Shown one piece after another: positions 1 through 7,862 of a stretch of DNA of 45,865 bases. A program made the position numbers and the translations under genes. A model generated the notes under the pieces. That model was given only the letters and a program-made list of their open reading frames with translations, did no database searches and was not told the origin of the DNA. Source of the DNA: Oscillospiraceae bacterium (GTDB taxonomy: Bacteria > Bacillota > Clostridia > Oscillospirales > Ruminococcaceae); NCBI GenBank assembly GCA_024695445.1, contig JAILIG010000052.1:1-45865 (forward strand), read 5' to 3'. The first letter of the stretch is position 1. Every line of letters begins with the position of its first letter.

Positions 1-1
1 A

Positions 2-1693
2 GAATATAATAAGGATAAATATCCCGGCCTTGAAATTGACAGCTCCCTGAATCTCAAGGACGGCGACCTGCTGGTCGGCGTGAATCGGGGTACACCGGAT
101 AATGCGTTTTCTAATCCGATCAGTGTCTGCACCACGACGAAAAACAAAAAGCCCTATACTTACGGCGCTTCACTGGATGTTCTGGCGCACGAATTTACGC
201 ACGGCGTTTTCCGGGATGCGATTGACTGGAACTTCTCCTCCAATGCAACAGCACGCGGCATCAATGAAGGCTATGCAGATTTGTTCGGCCATTTCGTGAC
301 GAACACCTGGTATAACGGTGCGGCGTCCAGCGGTCAGAACAGCATTTCAGATCCGCGCAATATGGCAAATGCTCTGCCGTTAAAAGCAAACTTTTCCTCG
401 AATGAGCTGTATAGAGCACTGGGATATACAGTTCATTATTACAATACAGACTGCCATAAGCTGATTCCGTTTGTGAACAAGCCGGCGTACCTGCTGAACA
501 CGAAATACCATATCCCGATGAGTGCGCTGGTCGATATTTACTATCATTCCCTGTTCCAGACCAGATACTCCGACAGCTCCTGCCTGAACTCCGTCCGTGC
601 CGCTGTCCTGAAGGCGGCAAAGGCACGCGGCTACGATCAGAGCATCGTTCTGGCCGTCTCCGCCGCCTATGAGGACACGCTGAAAATGAACGAGAATGTC
701 GCCATGATGGAGGTGGACCTCGTGGATGCCGGCTCCAACACTCCTCTGGAAATGACGGAGGATATGGAGATCCGGCTGGTCAATGAAGTAACCGGCGCGG
801 AGGCCGAAATGAGCACGCCCGCAAGCGCGAAGCTCACCCCCGGCTGGTATCAGATCACGGTCACTTCCGATGACTACCAGACCTACTGCTACAGATGCTA
901 TATGCCTTATGGCGATACGACTGTTTCCGTCCGGCTTGTGAAGAAGGGCAGCACACAGTCTCCGGTCACGGTCCGGTTCAAGGACTGGATCGACAGACAG
1001 GTGTATGACGGCATCGTCAAATTCAGCAGACTTCAGGACGACGGTACCAAGGTGCCGTACGGCTCTTATCAGAGCAATGATGCCGGTCTGCTGGAGAATG
1101 TCTATCTGCCGGCAGGATATTACCTTATAAGCGTCGCAGGAGCGGCAGACATCACGGACAAGCAAGTGCTTTCTGTGCCGGGCGAGGGAAAGCCGGCCTC
1201 TGCGGATTACTACGATCTGGACATCAACCCGAACTACAGCTTCAGTCAGTTCACCTTCATTTACACGGAGAACAACGACTGCAACGACTTCCGTGCCGGC
1301 ACCCCCGGACTCAGCCACTTCGTCGACAGCAATTCCCACAGAGCGGTAACCTTCGGGCACTGGCAGTCCGGCCTCTTCTCCACGACATATAATGTCTACT
1401 GCTACAACAGCCCGTGTACGCCGTATGAACTGCGGTTTACCTTCAGCGAAGAACAGATGCGGAAGCTGCAGCAGATCGTGGCACAGAACAACGCGGTCGC
1501 ACAGGACCTGTATACGCTGGATATCACCTATATCAACCGGCAGAATCCGGCGCAGTACGGCGTGATCGTGCTGAAGGCAGAGGATATCGTGAACCATGCG
1601 GTGCGTGTCAAGAGCTACTACGCACTGACGGTTGCTTCCTTTGTCTACGACAGTTCAAATCAGTCCTTTGATCTGGTTTGCCCGTTCAGCTGA
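2..1693 (+). CDS. M4 (thermolysin-family) metallopeptidase, 5' truncated by window edge
   Basis: The reading frame is open from base 2, so the gene starts outside the window. A zinc-binding HEFTH motif (HExxH) lies at 188-202, followed by the NEGYADLFGHF segment carrying the third zinc ligand, as in thermolysin-family proteases. After the catalytic domain come Ig-like or CNA-B-like regions (TPLEMTEDMEIRLVNE and following) and a C-terminal beta-rich part of unknown function. There is no dockerin and no sorting signal at the C-terminus. By family the protein should be an exported zinc endopeptidase acting outside the cell. The signal peptide, propeptide and N-terminal domains cannot be seen. 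Its layout resembles the C-terminal half of the M4 protein at 13508, so the two may be paralogues. A GTG at 80 is internal and is not the start. Confidence 0.9.
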   Translation, partial: EYNKDKYPGLEIDSSLNLKDGDLLVGVNRGTPDNAFSNPISVCTTTKNKKPYTYGASLDVLAHEFTHGVFRDAIDWNFSSNATARGINEGYADLFGHFVTNTWYNGAASSGQNSISDPRNMANALPLKANFSSNELYRALGYTVHYYNTDCHKLIPFVNKPAYLLNTKYHIPMSALVDIYYHSLFQTRYSDSSCLNSVRAAVLKAAKARGYDQSIVLAVSAAYEDTLKMNENVAMMEVDLVDAGSNTPLEMTEDMEIRLVNEVTGAEAEMSTPASAKLTPGWYQITVTSDDYQTYCYRCYMPYGDTTVSVRLVKKGSTQSPVTVRFKDWIDRQVYDGIVKFSRLQDDGTKVPYGSYQSNDAGLLENVYLPAGYYLISVAGAADITDKQVLSVPGEGKPASADYYDLDINPNYSFSQFTFIYTENNDCNDFRAGTPGLSHFVDSNSHRAVTFGHWQSGLFSTTYNVYCYNSPCTPYELRFTFSEEQMRKLQQIVAQNNAVAQDLYTLDITYINRQNPAQYGVIVLKAEDIVNHAVRVKSYYALTVASFVYDSSNQSFDLVCPFS

Positions 1694-1708
1694 TGCAGCA
1701 AAAACAGA

Positions 1709-1748
1709 CAGCCTGCGGTTTCCTTTCCGGAGCCGCAGGCTGCTTTTT
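1709..1748. terminator. Bidirectional rho-independent terminator
   Basis: A 9-bp perfect stem (AGCCTGCGG at 1710-1718 with CCGCAGGCT at 1733-1741) is flanked by a T-run on the right and an A-run on the left. It can end both the M4 gene and the convergent cysteine peptidase gene. Confidence 0.85.
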
Positions 1749-1785
1749 GTACGGGCCGTGTAAACCGGCCGGCTGTCCTTTGTTT

Positions 1786-3444
1786 TTACTGTGTTTCTCC
1801 GAGCAGAAAGCGCAGAATGCCTTCTGCGTCCGCGGTGTTCAGTGCCTGATCCGCATTCCAGTCGCCGGCAATCAGACAGAGGTCTGTGCGATGACTGCCG
1901 AGCAGCACCTGTTTCAGCAGCGCGAGGTCCACGGCATTCACTTTGCCGTCGCGGTTTAAGTCGCCGCGGATAAATGATTCTGCGTCTGCAAATTCTTTTT
2001 CGGTAATCACATAGTCTTCGTTCGTGTCATAGGCTTTTGAAACTGCCTGTCTGTAAAGCGCATCGGGATAATTCTGTTCACTGACCGCGGTGCCGTCTTT
2101 TGTGAACGCCTTTGCCACGAGATTCCCGCAGTTCTTGCTCGACGAAACTAATGACCATCTTGTCTGCGATGTCTCGCCGTAGTTCATGTAATAGGTCTTG
2201 ACAGGGCCGCTTCCGTTCATGTCAAACCACAGATGCGCTTCTTCCTTGATGCCGGTTTTCACAGCAACAGAGAATTGCTGTCCGGCAGCGACCTGACATA
2301 CAGTGTGCAGCTGATAGGTGTGATAGCCCTCATAAGGTTCCGTACCGCTGATTTTCGCCAGCAGTTCACCATCCAGCGGATTCTGATAATTCTCCTTCAG
2401 CGCGTAGATGCTGATTTCATAAGGCAGATCAGGATTACCGGTATAAATCGCTGCAGCCGTGATATTCTCATCCTTTTTGGCAGTGTAGACATTGGCATAG
2501 GCATATCCTCTGTTTTTAAGCGTCTGAACACCGTGCGGAAAACCGCAGCACTGATAGATCCCGTCATAGTTATCGACCGGCTCCACATCAAACTGAACAA
2601 TGTTGGTGATAGAAGGTTCGTAGTAGGAAAGGTAGAAAAAGCCTTCCTCCATGGAAACGGTCGTGTCTCCCCAACTGTTTTTGCAGAGCCACGCGCCGTC
2701 TCCGGGCGGCGTTACAGTGAAGTTTTCCTTCGGGAAGCTGTCATCCCAGCCGCAGAGGCAGACCGCGTGCCATGCGGCGTCCAGTTCTTTGACATTGCTG
2801 CCGTCGTAGAGCGTTTCATAATAAGCGTGCTGTTCGGAATACAGTTCTGCCTGATGCACATTCAAATATGTAATCTGCATCGCGCCCTTTTCCATAAGCT
2901 TTTTCTTGATCGTATCCGAATCGGAAAGAGGGTATTCCGACGAATCCTGCAGATGCGCGATCGACGCGTAGCGCTGCGATTCATCAAACGGGAGCTTCGC
3001 TTTGTTTTCTGATGTTTCAGATTCCGGCACCACGCCCTTCCAGCAGGCAAGTGAACCGGCGAAATATATGCTCGATGCGAGATGTGTATATCCGCTCGTG
3101 CCGAGCTCCAGTCCGTCACCGTAAAGCGGATCGTCCGGATCGTCCGGACTGCCTTTGCAGAAGGTGAACCACGAAAAATGTGATTCGGAAAGATCAAGCG
3201 TATTGTCCGCCATGCCCTTTTTAATCATATTTGATTCGATCGCAGCCATGCCGGAATAGATGCCGCAGGTGCCGCCGTACTGCTGCTTTACCGAAGTCAC
3301 GGCGCCTTCGTCCCGAAGATCGAATTTTGCAGGCAGTTCTTCTGTTTCGTCCGCTGAAAATGCCGGAACCGTCATGCCGGTGCAGCAGAGTGTGCAGCTT
3401 AGCACTGCGGTTGTGAATTTGTGCAGAAAAGATCGGTGTTTCAT
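1786..3444 (-). CDS. Secreted papain-like (C1) cysteine peptidase with C-terminal dockerin
   Basis: 552 aa. The N-terminal signal peptide ends near AFSA (residue 31). The mature part opens with the papain-family pattern KFDLRDEGAVTSVKQQ. Cys60 in GGTCGIYS is the expected nucleophile and Gln54/55 the oxyanion-hole residue. His226 (AAWHAVCLCGWDD) and Asn256 (CKNSWG) complete the catalytic set. A beta-rich domain like those on clostridial C1 proteases follows (about 290-450). A type I dockerin (RGDLNRDGKVNAVDLALL and DWNADQALNTADAEGIL) occupies about 490-550, so the enzyme probably docks onto a cohesin scaffold. The start is supported by GGGAGG just upstream. The gene is monocistronic, with its own promoter and a terminator shared with the convergent M4 gene. 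The substrate is unknown. Confidence 0.92.
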   Translation of the reverse strand: MKHRSFLHKFTTAVLSCTLCCTGMTVPAFSADETEELPAKFDLRDEGAVTSVKQQYGGTCGIYSGMAAIESNMIKKGMADNTLDLSESHFSWFTFCKGSPDDPDDPLYGDGLELGTSGYTHLASSIYFAGSLACWKGVVPESETSENKAKLPFDESQRYASIAHLQDSSEYPLSDSDTIKKKLMEKGAMQITYLNVHQAELYSEQHAYYETLYDGSNVKELDAAWHAVCLCGWDDSFPKENFTVTPPGDGAWLCKNSWGDTTVSMEEGFFYLSYYEPSITNIVQFDVEPVDNYDGIYQCCGFPHGVQTLKNRGYAYANVYTAKKDENITAAAIYTGNPDLPYEISIYALKENYQNPLDGELLAKISGTEPYEGYHTYQLHTVCQVAAGQQFSVAVKTGIKEEAHLWFDMNGSGPVKTYYMNYGETSQTRWSLVSSSKNCGNLVAKAFTKDGTAVSEQNYPDALYRQAVSKAYDTNEDYVITEKEFADAESFIRGDLNRDGKVNAVDLALLKQVLLGSHRTDLCLIAGDWNADQALNTADAEGILRFLLGETQ

Positions 3445-3513
3445 CGTATTCCTCCCCGTAAAAACTGAGCTTTTGCGGTTCCCCCTGAACGATGTGCGGT
3501 GCTTTTTTTCTTC

Positions 3514-3542
3514 ATTATAGCACAGGAAGATTCAGAAAGCAA
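3514..3542 (-). promoter_or_regulatory. Promoter of the C1 peptidase gene
   Basis: Minus-strand TTGCTT (3542-3537), a 17-bp spacer and TATAAT (3519-3514), about 70 bp upstream of the start codon. Confidence 0.65.
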
Positions 3543-3563
3543 GAGAGAATACTCTGTCAGGCT

Positions 3564-3597
3564 GAAAAAAGCAGCGGGCAGATGTGCGCCCGCTGCT
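3564..3597 (-). terminator. Rho-independent terminator after endonuclease V
   Basis: GCAGCGGGC (3571-3579) pairs with GCCCGCTGC (3588-3596). The six A at 3565-3570 read as a T-run on the minus strand. Confidence 0.8.
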
Positions 3598-3690
3598 TCC
3601 CGACGGTTTTGCTCCGCCGGGACGGAATAAAAATCTGCTGCTGCGGCATAACCGGCGCGGCAATTTCCGGAGCGTGCCGGATTGCCGGGC

Positions 3691-4377
3691 TCAGGATTCC
3701 CGACACAGCTCGCTTCTTGCGGTATGGGTTTCCAGATCGGCCAGTCTGGTCGGAATCGGGATACGGCTTTCCTTGTCCGTCAGCTGCATGGCAAGCGCGC
3801 AGGCCGTGTCAATCGAGATGCCGTTTCCGACTGACACAAAGACCGGCTTTACATCCTTATGTGTCCGCAGGGCTCTGCCGTAGACCTCGCCGTCTATGGC
3901 GATATCGGTATAGCTGCCGGCTTCGTTTTCCGGCTCGGTGTAATCGGTCTTTCGATCGACGCGGAAATAGGTCTTTGCAATCCCGACCGTCGGCTTATCC
4001 AGGTAAAAGGAGGCGTGTGTCGCAATTCCCATGTGTCGCGGATGCAGATACCCGTTGCCGTCGAATATATAGATATCCGGGCTTTGTTCGAGCAGCGCGG
4101 CCGTTTTCAGAATCAGGGGAAGCTCTCTGAACGCCAGAAATCCGGGCATATAGGGGACTTCGATTTTTCCGCTGCACCGCTTTTTTTCAAGGATCTCATG
4201 TGTCTCCGTGTCGATGACGACAATGCAGCAGACCGCATATTCCACGCCGTCCTTTTCCCAGTACGCAAGATCGACGCCCGCAGCGGTGTGCAGCGCACGG
4301 ATATCAAAGCTGTCGCAGAGGTTTATCTTCTGCCGCAGCTCGTTTTGTTTTGCTGTCAGCTCTTCTTCCAGATTCAT
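3691..4377 (-). CDS. nfi: Endonuclease V (deoxyinosine 3' endonuclease)
   Basis: 228 aa, normal length for the family. Family motifs are clear: GVDLAY with catalytic Asp36, the PYMPGFLAFRELP block with Glu85, and FDGNGYLHPRHMGIATHAS with Asp106. These residues bind the metal and recognise deaminated bases. Endonuclease V cuts DNA one phosphate 3' of hypoxanthine (deoxyinosine) and starts its repair. The start ATG follows GAGAGGA. The gene lies 43 bp downstream of the radical SAM-Nudix gene on the same strand with no terminator between them, so the two are probably co-transcribed. A terminator follows at 3564-3597. Confidence 0.93.
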   Translation of the reverse strand: MNLEEELTAKQNELRQKINLCDSFDIRALHTAAGVDLAYWEKDGVEYAVCCIVVIDTETHEILEKKRCSGKIEVPYMPGFLAFRELPLILKTAALLEQSPDIYIFDGNGYLHPRHMGIATHASFYLDKPTVGIAKTYFRVDRKTDYTEPENEAGSYTDIAIDGEVYGRALRTHKDVKPVFVSVGNGISIDTACALAMQLTDKESRIPIPTRLADLETHTARSELCRES

Positions 4378-4420
4378 AAATCGTCCTCTCTTTCCGAAAT
4401 GACTTTGCCGGTTCAGCCGC

Positions 4421-6328
4421 TCAGACCGTCAGCAGGGCATCGAGAATGATCTTTGCGTGATCGAAGGCAAGGCCGTCATTTTCAAGAATTTCCGTGCGGT
4501 CTCCGTTTCTGCGCAGTCCGGCGGAAAGCACCTTGCCTCCGTTTGTCAGCCGCAGTGTATACACATCGCCTTCCTGCGTAAGCGATACGGTGAACCAGCC
4601 GGCGTCGAGCGCGTCGTCGCCGCTCATGACTTCGGTATCTGCGGGATTGATCTCCGCGGCAAAGGCACAGCTTACGACTCTCCCGCGCGGATCCCGTGCG
4701 GGATCGCTGTATGTACCGACCGGCCGGAGCCTGCATCCCGTCACGCCGGTCTCCTCGGCGAGCTCTCTTGCTGCCGTCTGTTCGAGGGTTTCATCGCTGC
4801 GCATGAAGCCGCCCGCAAGCGCCCAGTGGTTCATGTACGGATGATCGCCGCGCTTGATCAGCAGCAGCCTGGTTTCGCCGGCGTCCCCCTTTGCAAAGAC
4901 GGCGATGTCCGCAGCCAGCGACGGGCGGAAATAATCCTCGATGCGGTAGGCGCTCAGGAACAGCGCTTCGTCGTTTTCTTCGCCCTTCTGCTTCGCGGCA
5001 AATGCGGTTTTCAGCTCCTCCTTGGAGCGTGCCGAATAAAACAGCGGAATTACGCCGTTGATGTGGTCGGCGCCGCGTTCGGTGAGCCAGAGCCGGCCCT
5101 CCCGCAGCTCCATGAGCTTGTTTTCCAGCACAAAATCGACTTCCTCGCGGAAATAGTCGCAGAAATCCAGCCCGAACCGCGCTTTGAACGCCGCCAGATC
5201 GACAAACGCGAAATAGAACGCGACAGAGACCATTTTTGCGATGCTCTCATCCTTTGGCAGCCGGTAGATATCCTGAATCGGGAGCCTGCCCTCGCGGATT
5301 GCCTTTTCATAGCGCTCCATGCGCTTTTCCGCTGCGCCGAGATTGTATGCCAGATAGTCCGGCCCGAAGGACTGCGCACCGAGGCCCATGCCGACATAGG
5401 AGGTGCCGTAAATGACGCGCTTTGTCAGATAGTCGCTCGTGCCGTAGTCACCGGGCACACGGCTGAAGGTGTTTTTGCCGATGTTGGCGCGGTAGCCGCT
5501 GTCTGTCAGCATCTGATAGGCGAGCCGGTACTGATAGACCGCCTTGTAGATCGACACGCCGCCCGCTTCGCTCTCGATCTTTGTGCCCTTGTAGCGGTTG
5601 CGGTAGAGCGTGATATGCTCCGGATGCAGTCCGGCCGCGTAGCGCAGCGTGTTGCAGAAATCCGCATCGGTCTGGTACAGGAAGCCGTACATCAGGTCGA
5701 TGTTGAAGCTCGTGAAGCCCGCCCTGCGGATGTTTTCGACTGCCCGCTCATAGACCGAAGCGGAACCCTCCCGGCCCAGCTCGTTCAGCAGCCGTTCCGA
5801 GACCGTCTGCACGCCCATGCTGATGCGGCGGTAGCCCATATCGTAGAGCGCCTGCATTTTCTCCGGCTCCTGTGCCGCAATGACCGGTGTCGTTTCGACG
5901 CTGAACACGACGCCGTCCGCAATGCAGAACCATGCGCGCACCGCATCTGTGATGCGCCTGAGATTCCGCACGGAGAGTTTTGCGGGCGTGCCGCCGCCGA
6001 GATCATAGCCGACGATGCGCTTGCCCCTGAGAATCTCCGCATACATCCGCATCTCCTGCAGGAGCAGCTCGACATAGGCGTCCTCGCAGGCCTCGTCGGT
6101 GTGCTCGAGGACAACATATTCGCAGAATCTGCATCTCGATTTGCAGAACGGGATGTGGATATACAGCGAGAGCTCCTCAGCCTTTTTCCACTCTGCTGTG
6201 ACGAAGTCGCGGATTTCGTCCGGATCGTTCAGCCGGTACTGCATGAAGGAATGCGGTGTCAGCGGGTACGCCGTGTTCGCGTAGTGGTGATACAGCAGAC
6301 CGGTTTCGTAAACTTTCCTGCAATTCAT
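4421..6328 (-). CDS. Radical SAM (HemN/HemW-like) protein fused to a C-terminal Nudix hydrolase
   Basis: 635 aa. The N-terminal part is a coproporphyrinogen III oxidase-like radical SAM enzyme. It has the CxxxCxxC cluster site at Cys62, Cys66 and Cys69 (HIPFCKSRCRFC), the DLGGGTPA segment and the RRISMGVQT strand, then a HemN-type C-terminal domain to about residue 430. From about 455 a Nudix fold follows; the Nudix box at about 506-528 (GGFMRSDETLEQTAARELAEETG) has all conserved Glu residues. The Nudix part resembles ADP-ribose or nucleotide-sugar pyrophosphatases by inspection. The fusion is one uninterrupted frame with AAAGGAGG 7 nt before ATG and a strong promoter. HemW-like proteins usually lack such a domain, so the substrate is open. 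It could handle haem or a nucleotide-linked cofactor. Endonuclease V follows in the same transcript. Confidence 0.85.
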   Translation of the reverse strand: MNCRKVYETGLLYHHYANTAYPLTPHSFMQYRLNDPDEIRDFVTAEWKKAEELSLYIHIPFCKSRCRFCEYVVLEHTDEACEDAYVELLLQEMRMYAEILRGKRIVGYDLGGGTPAKLSVRNLRRITDAVRAWFCIADGVVFSVETTPVIAAQEPEKMQALYDMGYRRISMGVQTVSERLLNELGREGSASVYERAVENIRRAGFTSFNIDLMYGFLYQTDADFCNTLRYAAGLHPEHITLYRNRYKGTKIESEAGGVSIYKAVYQYRLAYQMLTDSGYRANIGKNTFSRVPGDYGTSDYLTKRVIYGTSYVGMGLGAQSFGPDYLAYNLGAAEKRMERYEKAIREGRLPIQDIYRLPKDESIAKMVSVAFYFAFVDLAAFKARFGLDFCDYFREEVDFVLENKLMELREGRLWLTERGADHINGVIPLFYSARSKEELKTAFAAKQKGEENDEALFLSAYRIEDYFRPSLAADIAVFAKGDAGETRLLLIKRGDHPYMNHWALAGGFMRSDETLEQTAARELAEETGVTGCRLRPVGTYSDPARDPRGRVVSCAFAAEINPADTEVMSGDDALDAGWFTVSLTQEGDVYTLRLTNGGKVLSAGLRRNGDRTEILENDGLAFDHAKIILDALLTV

Positions 6329-6360
6329 GCGGAAACCTCCTTTGTGATATTTCTATTATG

Positions 6361-6389
6361 ATAATAACACAAAATGAATAAGTTGTCAA
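6361..6389 (-). promoter_or_regulatory. Promoter of the radical SAM-Nudix / nfi operon
   Basis: Minus-strand TTGACA (6389-6384), exactly 17 bp, then TATTAT (6366-6361). This is a near-consensus housekeeping promoter about 30 bp before the ribosome binding site. Confidence 0.8.
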
Positions 6390-6602
6390 GCCCTTTTCAA
6401 AAATTTCTCTGAAAAATTTTTTCACGGCCGGACGGACCGCAGAAAAACAGTGCCGGTACTGCCGCCGGAGATCGTTTTTGCCCCGGAAAGCAGGCGGGGA
6501 AGCACATTCCGCTGCATGAGAAAGCGGCTTGATTCAGCCGCCGGAAGACATCAATAATTTTTTTTCAGAGGGTGTTACCCGGGCACACGATTTAGCGTCT
6601 AA

Positions 6603-6608
6603 TATAAT
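6603..6608 (+). promoter_or_regulatory. Probable -10 element for the transglutaminase-like lipoprotein
   Basis: A consensus TATAAT lies 53 bp before the start codon. I see no good -35 at the usual distance, so an activator may be needed. Confidence 0.45.
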
Positions 6609-6661
6609 AGAACGAATTCAAACCGTATCAATGAAACAGTCAAAAAGGAGATTGTAAACCC

Positions 6662-7777
6662 ATGAAAAGCAGAAAAACACCCGTATGGTTCAGCCTGCTT
6701 CTGGCTGCCGGCCTGCTGACCGGATGCAGTCAGGGCGTGAAGCTGCCGGACGAACCGGCCGCAGAACAGGCTGCTGTTCAGATCGCCGGTACCGCGCTGT
6801 CGGAGACTGCTGTGTCAGAGACCGGAACGACCGCCGGAGCGAACACGGAAGAAATTACAGTGCAGACCGAGCCCGCCGCGGAAAGCCGTCTGACATTTCA
6901 GCCGAAAGTCTGCTCGCAGTACATGAAAGAGGTATTCGGCGAAACGATGTGTCAGGCGTGGTCCAGTCTGGTCGATGCCATGATGGAGGGCAAAGACTCC
7001 TTTGCCTGTCCGGATCAGGATACATGTGACTGGGTGATCGGGCAGTTCCCGTACCGCTGCTTTCCGGTCGTGGATGGTCTGATTGCAACTTCTCCGGATA
7101 CCCCTGTTTCGGACGGAGTCGGACATTTCAGCTATACGGTTCCGCAGGAGGAGTTTCAGGCAAAGGTCAGAGCGTTCGCGGAAACCGTGGAGGGCATCCT
7201 CAATGAAACCGTGAAGGACACCGATACCGATTTTGAAAAGGCGCTCGCGCTGTATCAGTATTTTGCCAACCACTATAGATATGATAACGAGCTGTATAAA
7301 GCGCTGTATTCTCCTGATCTGGAACAGCGCGAAACATCGGCCTGCCATGTGTTTTACGAAAAATCGGGAATCTGCTGCGAGCTTTCCACCGCATACTCCT
7401 ATCTGCTGATGCAGACGGGCGTCGATGCGACCGTGATGTCCGGCGAAGATCATCAGTGGTCCTATGTGAGAATCAACGGGAAGAATTATCACATTGATCC
7501 GACCTTTGCGCTGGACAGCGGCAACAGCCTTGCCTACTTTATGATGAATGACGAGCGGAGAGCAGACACAGGATACCCGAAGGAGGACTATATCATTACC
7601 TCCTGCTACACACAGTTCCATGACACGCCCGAATATACGGCGGATGATGACACCTTCTCGGAGCTGTGGGACGCGGACTGCGATGCGATCGACCATGCGC
7701 ACAAAAGCCTGACGCTCCGCTGCTTTGACGGAGACGAAACGCCGAAGACAGTTCAGTTTTCCTATCAGGGATATTAA
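6662..7777 (+). CDS. Transglutaminase-like domain lipoprotein
   Basis: 371 aa. The N-terminus (MKSRKTPVWFSLLLAAG) ends in the lipobox LLTGC, so the protein should be lipidated at Cys22 and anchored outside the membrane. A low-complexity Ala/Thr/Glu linker follows to about residue 75. The C-terminal half matches the transglutaminase-like (cysteine peptidase) superfamily: a Cys pair at 238-239 (SGICCELSTAYSYLL), a His in the DHQWSYVRI segment and an Asp in YHIDPTF, giving the Cys-His-Asp order. The same domain type occurs in the four LRR proteins of this window. Substrate and reaction (protease, crosslinking or none) cannot be told from sequence. The start follows AAAAAGGAGA, and the gene ends in a strong hairpin. 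Confidence 0.8.
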   Translation: MKSRKTPVWFSLLLAAGLLTGCSQGVKLPDEPAAEQAAVQIAGTALSETAVSETGTTAGANTEEITVQTEPAAESRLTFQPKVCSQYMKEVFGETMCQAWSSLVDAMMEGKDSFACPDQDTCDWVIGQFPYRCFPVVDGLIATSPDTPVSDGVGHFSYTVPQEEFQAKVRAFAETVEGILNETVKDTDTDFEKALALYQYFANHYRYDNELYKALYSPDLEQRETSACHVFYEKSGICCELSTAYSYLLMQTGVDATVMSGEDHQWSYVRINGKNYHIDPTFALDSGNSLAYFMMNDERRADTGYPKEDYIITSCYTQFHDTPEYTADDDTFSELWDADCDAIDHAHKSLTLRCFDGDETPKTVQFSYQGY

Positions 7778-7783
7778 GCCCGG

Positions 7784-7817
7784 AAAAGCCGCGATACATC
7801 GGTATCGCGGCTTTTTT
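7784..7817. terminator. Bidirectional rho-independent terminator
   Basis: AAAAGCCGCGATAC and its complement form a long perfect stem with a 3-4 nt loop, followed by six T on the plus strand. It separates the lipoprotein gene from the convergent ABC transporter gene. Confidence 0.85.
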
Positions 7818-7862
7818 CGCTTTGTACTCTGCCGGCGGCGGTCATCAGATGCACGCAGTACA

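Noticed and set aside
380..1597. 405-codon open frame antisense to the M4 gene
   Set aside because: Complement of a recognised catalytic domain, no ribosome binding site, composition of a frame shadow.
4457..6361. 634-codon open frame antisense to the radical SAM-Nudix gene
   Set aside because: The minus strand carries clear motifs, a promoter and a ribosome binding site. The plus frame is open only because of codon bias.
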